Positions 62,076 to 64,000 of a stretch of 64,000 bases of DNA are shown in pieces. This stretch comes from Membranipora membranacea (lineage: Eukaryota > Bryozoa > Gymnolaemata > Cheilostomatida > Membraniporidae). The notes beneath the pieces were generated by a model, which was not told the origin of the DNA, did not search any database, and saw nothing but the letters and a program-made list of their open reading frames with translations. The stretch lies in contig OU612067.1 in the NCBI GenBank assembly GCA_914767715.1, forward strand, positions 20,994,162-21,058,161, given 5' to 3'. Each line of letters starts with the position of its first letter. The stretch's first letter is position 1. The translations under genes and the position numbers were made by a program.

Positions 62076-64000
62076 TTATGAGGAAATCTATTTTTTGAAC
62101 TGGCCGTAAAAAAAGCAAAGGGTCCCCCCTTTGTTACTTTTTTAATTTTAAAATCGCTCTCATTTCCGTTCTATTTATCGTAGGATCTTCATATTCTGGA
62201 ATTTGAATGAGGCCAATGAGGCCATCAACTGGTGCGAGTTTGAAAGAATTCCGATGGCTATTTAAATTTTTTACCCTGCGTTTGGCATGTTTTTTAATGA
62301 CAAAAGTGGCCCTCATTAAAAATGTCGCTGACGCCAAACTAAAAGGAACAGCCCAAACGGGTTTCAGTTCCAAAGTCAGCATGTAATTCCCCACGGATTA
62401 GAGTAGGTTATGAGGAAATCTATTTTTTGAACTGGCCGTAATAAAAGCAAAGGGTCCCCCCCCTTTGTTACTTTTTTTAATTTTAAAATCGCTCTCATTT
62501 CCGTTCTATTTATCGTAGGATCTTCATATTCTGGAATTTGAATGAGGCCAATGAGGCCATCAACTGGTGCGAGTTTGAAAGAATTCCGATGGCTATTTAA
62601 GTTTTTTATCCTGCATTTGGCGTGTTTTTTAATGACAAAAGTGGCCCTCGTTAAAAATGTTGCTGACGCCAAACTAAAAGGGGCAGCCCCAAACGGGTTT
62701 CAGTTCCAAAGTCAGCATGAAATTCCCCACGGTTTAGAGTAGGTTATGAGGAAATCTATTTTTTGAACTGGCCGTAATAAAAGCAAGGGGTCCCCCCTTT
62801 GTTACTTTTTTTAATTTTAAAATGGCTCTCATTTCTGTTCTATTTATCGTAGGATCTTCATATTCTGGAATTTTAATGAGGCCAATGAGGCCATCAACTG
62901 GTGCGAGTTTGAAAGAATTCCGATGGCTATTTAAATTTTTTACCCTGCGTTTGGCATGTTTTTTAATGACAAAAGTGGCCCTCGTTAAAAATGTCGCTGA
63001 CGCCAAACTAAAAGGGGCAGCCCCAAACGGGTTTCAGTTCCAAAGTCAGCATGAAATTCCCCACGGTTTAGAGTAGGTTATGAGGAAATCTATTTTTTGA
63101 ACTGGCCGTAAAAAAAGCAAAGGGTCCCCCCTTTGTTACTTTTTTTAATTTTAAAATCGCTCTCATTTCCATTCTATTTATCGTAGGATCTTCATATTCT
63201 GGAATCTGAATAAGGCCAATGAGGCCATCTACTGGTGCGAGTTTGAAAGAATTCCGATGGCTATTCAAATTTTTTACCCTGCGTTTGGCATGTTTTTAAT
63301 GACATAAGTGGCCCTCGTTAAAAATGTTGCTGACGCCAAACTAAAAGGGGCAGCCCCAAACGGGTTTCAGTACCAAAGTCAGCATGAATTTCCCCACGGT
63401 TTAGAGTAGGTTATGAGGAAATCTATTTTTTGAACTGGCCGTAATAAAAGCAAAGGGTCCCCCCTTTGTTACTTTTTTTAATTTTAATATCGCTCTCATT
63501 TCCGTTCTATTTATCGTAGGATCTTCATATTCTGGAATTCGAATAAGGCCAATGAGGCCATCAACTGGTCCGAGTTTGAAAGAATTCCGATGGCTATTTA
63601 AATTTTTTACCCTGCGTTTGGCATGTTTTTTAATGACATAAGTGGCCCTCGTTAAAAATGTTGCTGACGCCAAACTAAAAGGGGCAGCCCCAAACGGGTT
63701 TCAGTACCAAAGTCAGCATGAAATTCCCCACGGATTAGAGTAGGTTATGAGGAAATCTATTTTTTGAACTGGCCGTAAAAAAAGCAATGAGTCCCCCCTT
63801 TGTTACTTTTTTTAATTTTAAAGTCGCTCTCATTTCCGTTCTATTTATCGTAGGATCTTCATATTCTGGAATTTGAAGGAGGCCAATGAGGCCATCAACT
63901 GGTCCGAGTTTGAAAGAATTCCGATGGCTATTTAAATTTTTTACCCTGCGTTTGGCATGTTTTTTAATGACAAAAGTGGCCCTCGGTAAAAATGTCGCTG

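Larger units (their letters stand above)
42178..64000. repeat. 334-bp satellite array, right part (after the MITE insertion)
   Basis: The same satellite continues in the same orientation and phase directly after the inserted element and runs off the window end in mid-monomer. This part carries a subtype with GACATAAGTGGCC in place of GACAAAAGTGGCC. I first see it near 42.6 kb and then repeatedly at 42.9, 52.3, 52.6, 54.3, 55.0, 55.6, 56.6, 57.0, 58.6, 59.3, 63.3 and 63.6 kb, but not to the left of the insertion. Higher-order repetition is strongest between 49 and 60 kb. No gene or RNA gene was found. Confidence 0.98.

Noticed and set aside
1-64000. CRISPR array or prokaryotic repeat system
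   Set aside because: There is no alternation of short repeats with unique spacers. The whole 334-bp unit is repeated, and there are no associated genes.

Overview
The whole 64 kb window is one tandem satellite-DNA array. A monomer of about 334 bp (about 40% G+C) is repeated head-to-tail, all in one orientation, roughly 191 times. The array runs off both ends of the window, and no unique flanking sequence is visible. I see no protein-coding gene, rRNA, tRNA, CRISPR array or bacterial-type operon. A long, partly homogenised array with higher-order structure and a short non-autonomous DNA transposon points to eukaryotic heterochromatin (centromeric, pericentromeric, subtelomeric or B-chromosome type). 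The sequence alone does not let me name the organism or the chromosomal position.

Layout. From 1 to about 18 kb the monomers are fairly uniform and carry local short-period duplications: a 4-mer of 1,336 bp, a 5-mer of 1,670 bp, a 3-mer of 1,002 bp and an 8-mer of 2,673 bp. From about 16-18 kb to the end, more diverged monomer subtypes appear in a recurring order. The spacing between equivalent subtypes is often 13 monomers (about 4.34 kb) or a multiple of it, with perturbed spacings of 9, 16 and 18. The clearest recent events are a 9-mer tandem duplication (about 24.45-30.46 kb), a 13-monomer spacing between related blocks at 32.6-35.6 and 36.9-39.9 kb, and an almost perfect 4,086 bp duplication (51,359-55,444 and 55,697-59,782). 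Several monomers are clean hybrids of two subtypes, as expected from unequal crossing-over.

The only non-satellite sequence is a 267 bp AT-rich element at 41,911-42,177. It has 26 bp terminal inverted repeats and a 3 bp AAT target-site duplication, so it is a MITE-like insertion into one monomer.

Each intact monomer contains a 66-codon ATG-started frame on the plus strand and an overlapping frame of about 90 codons on the minus strand. The minus frame starts only at TTG, 334 is not a multiple of three, and many monomers break one or both frames, so I do not annotate them as genes.
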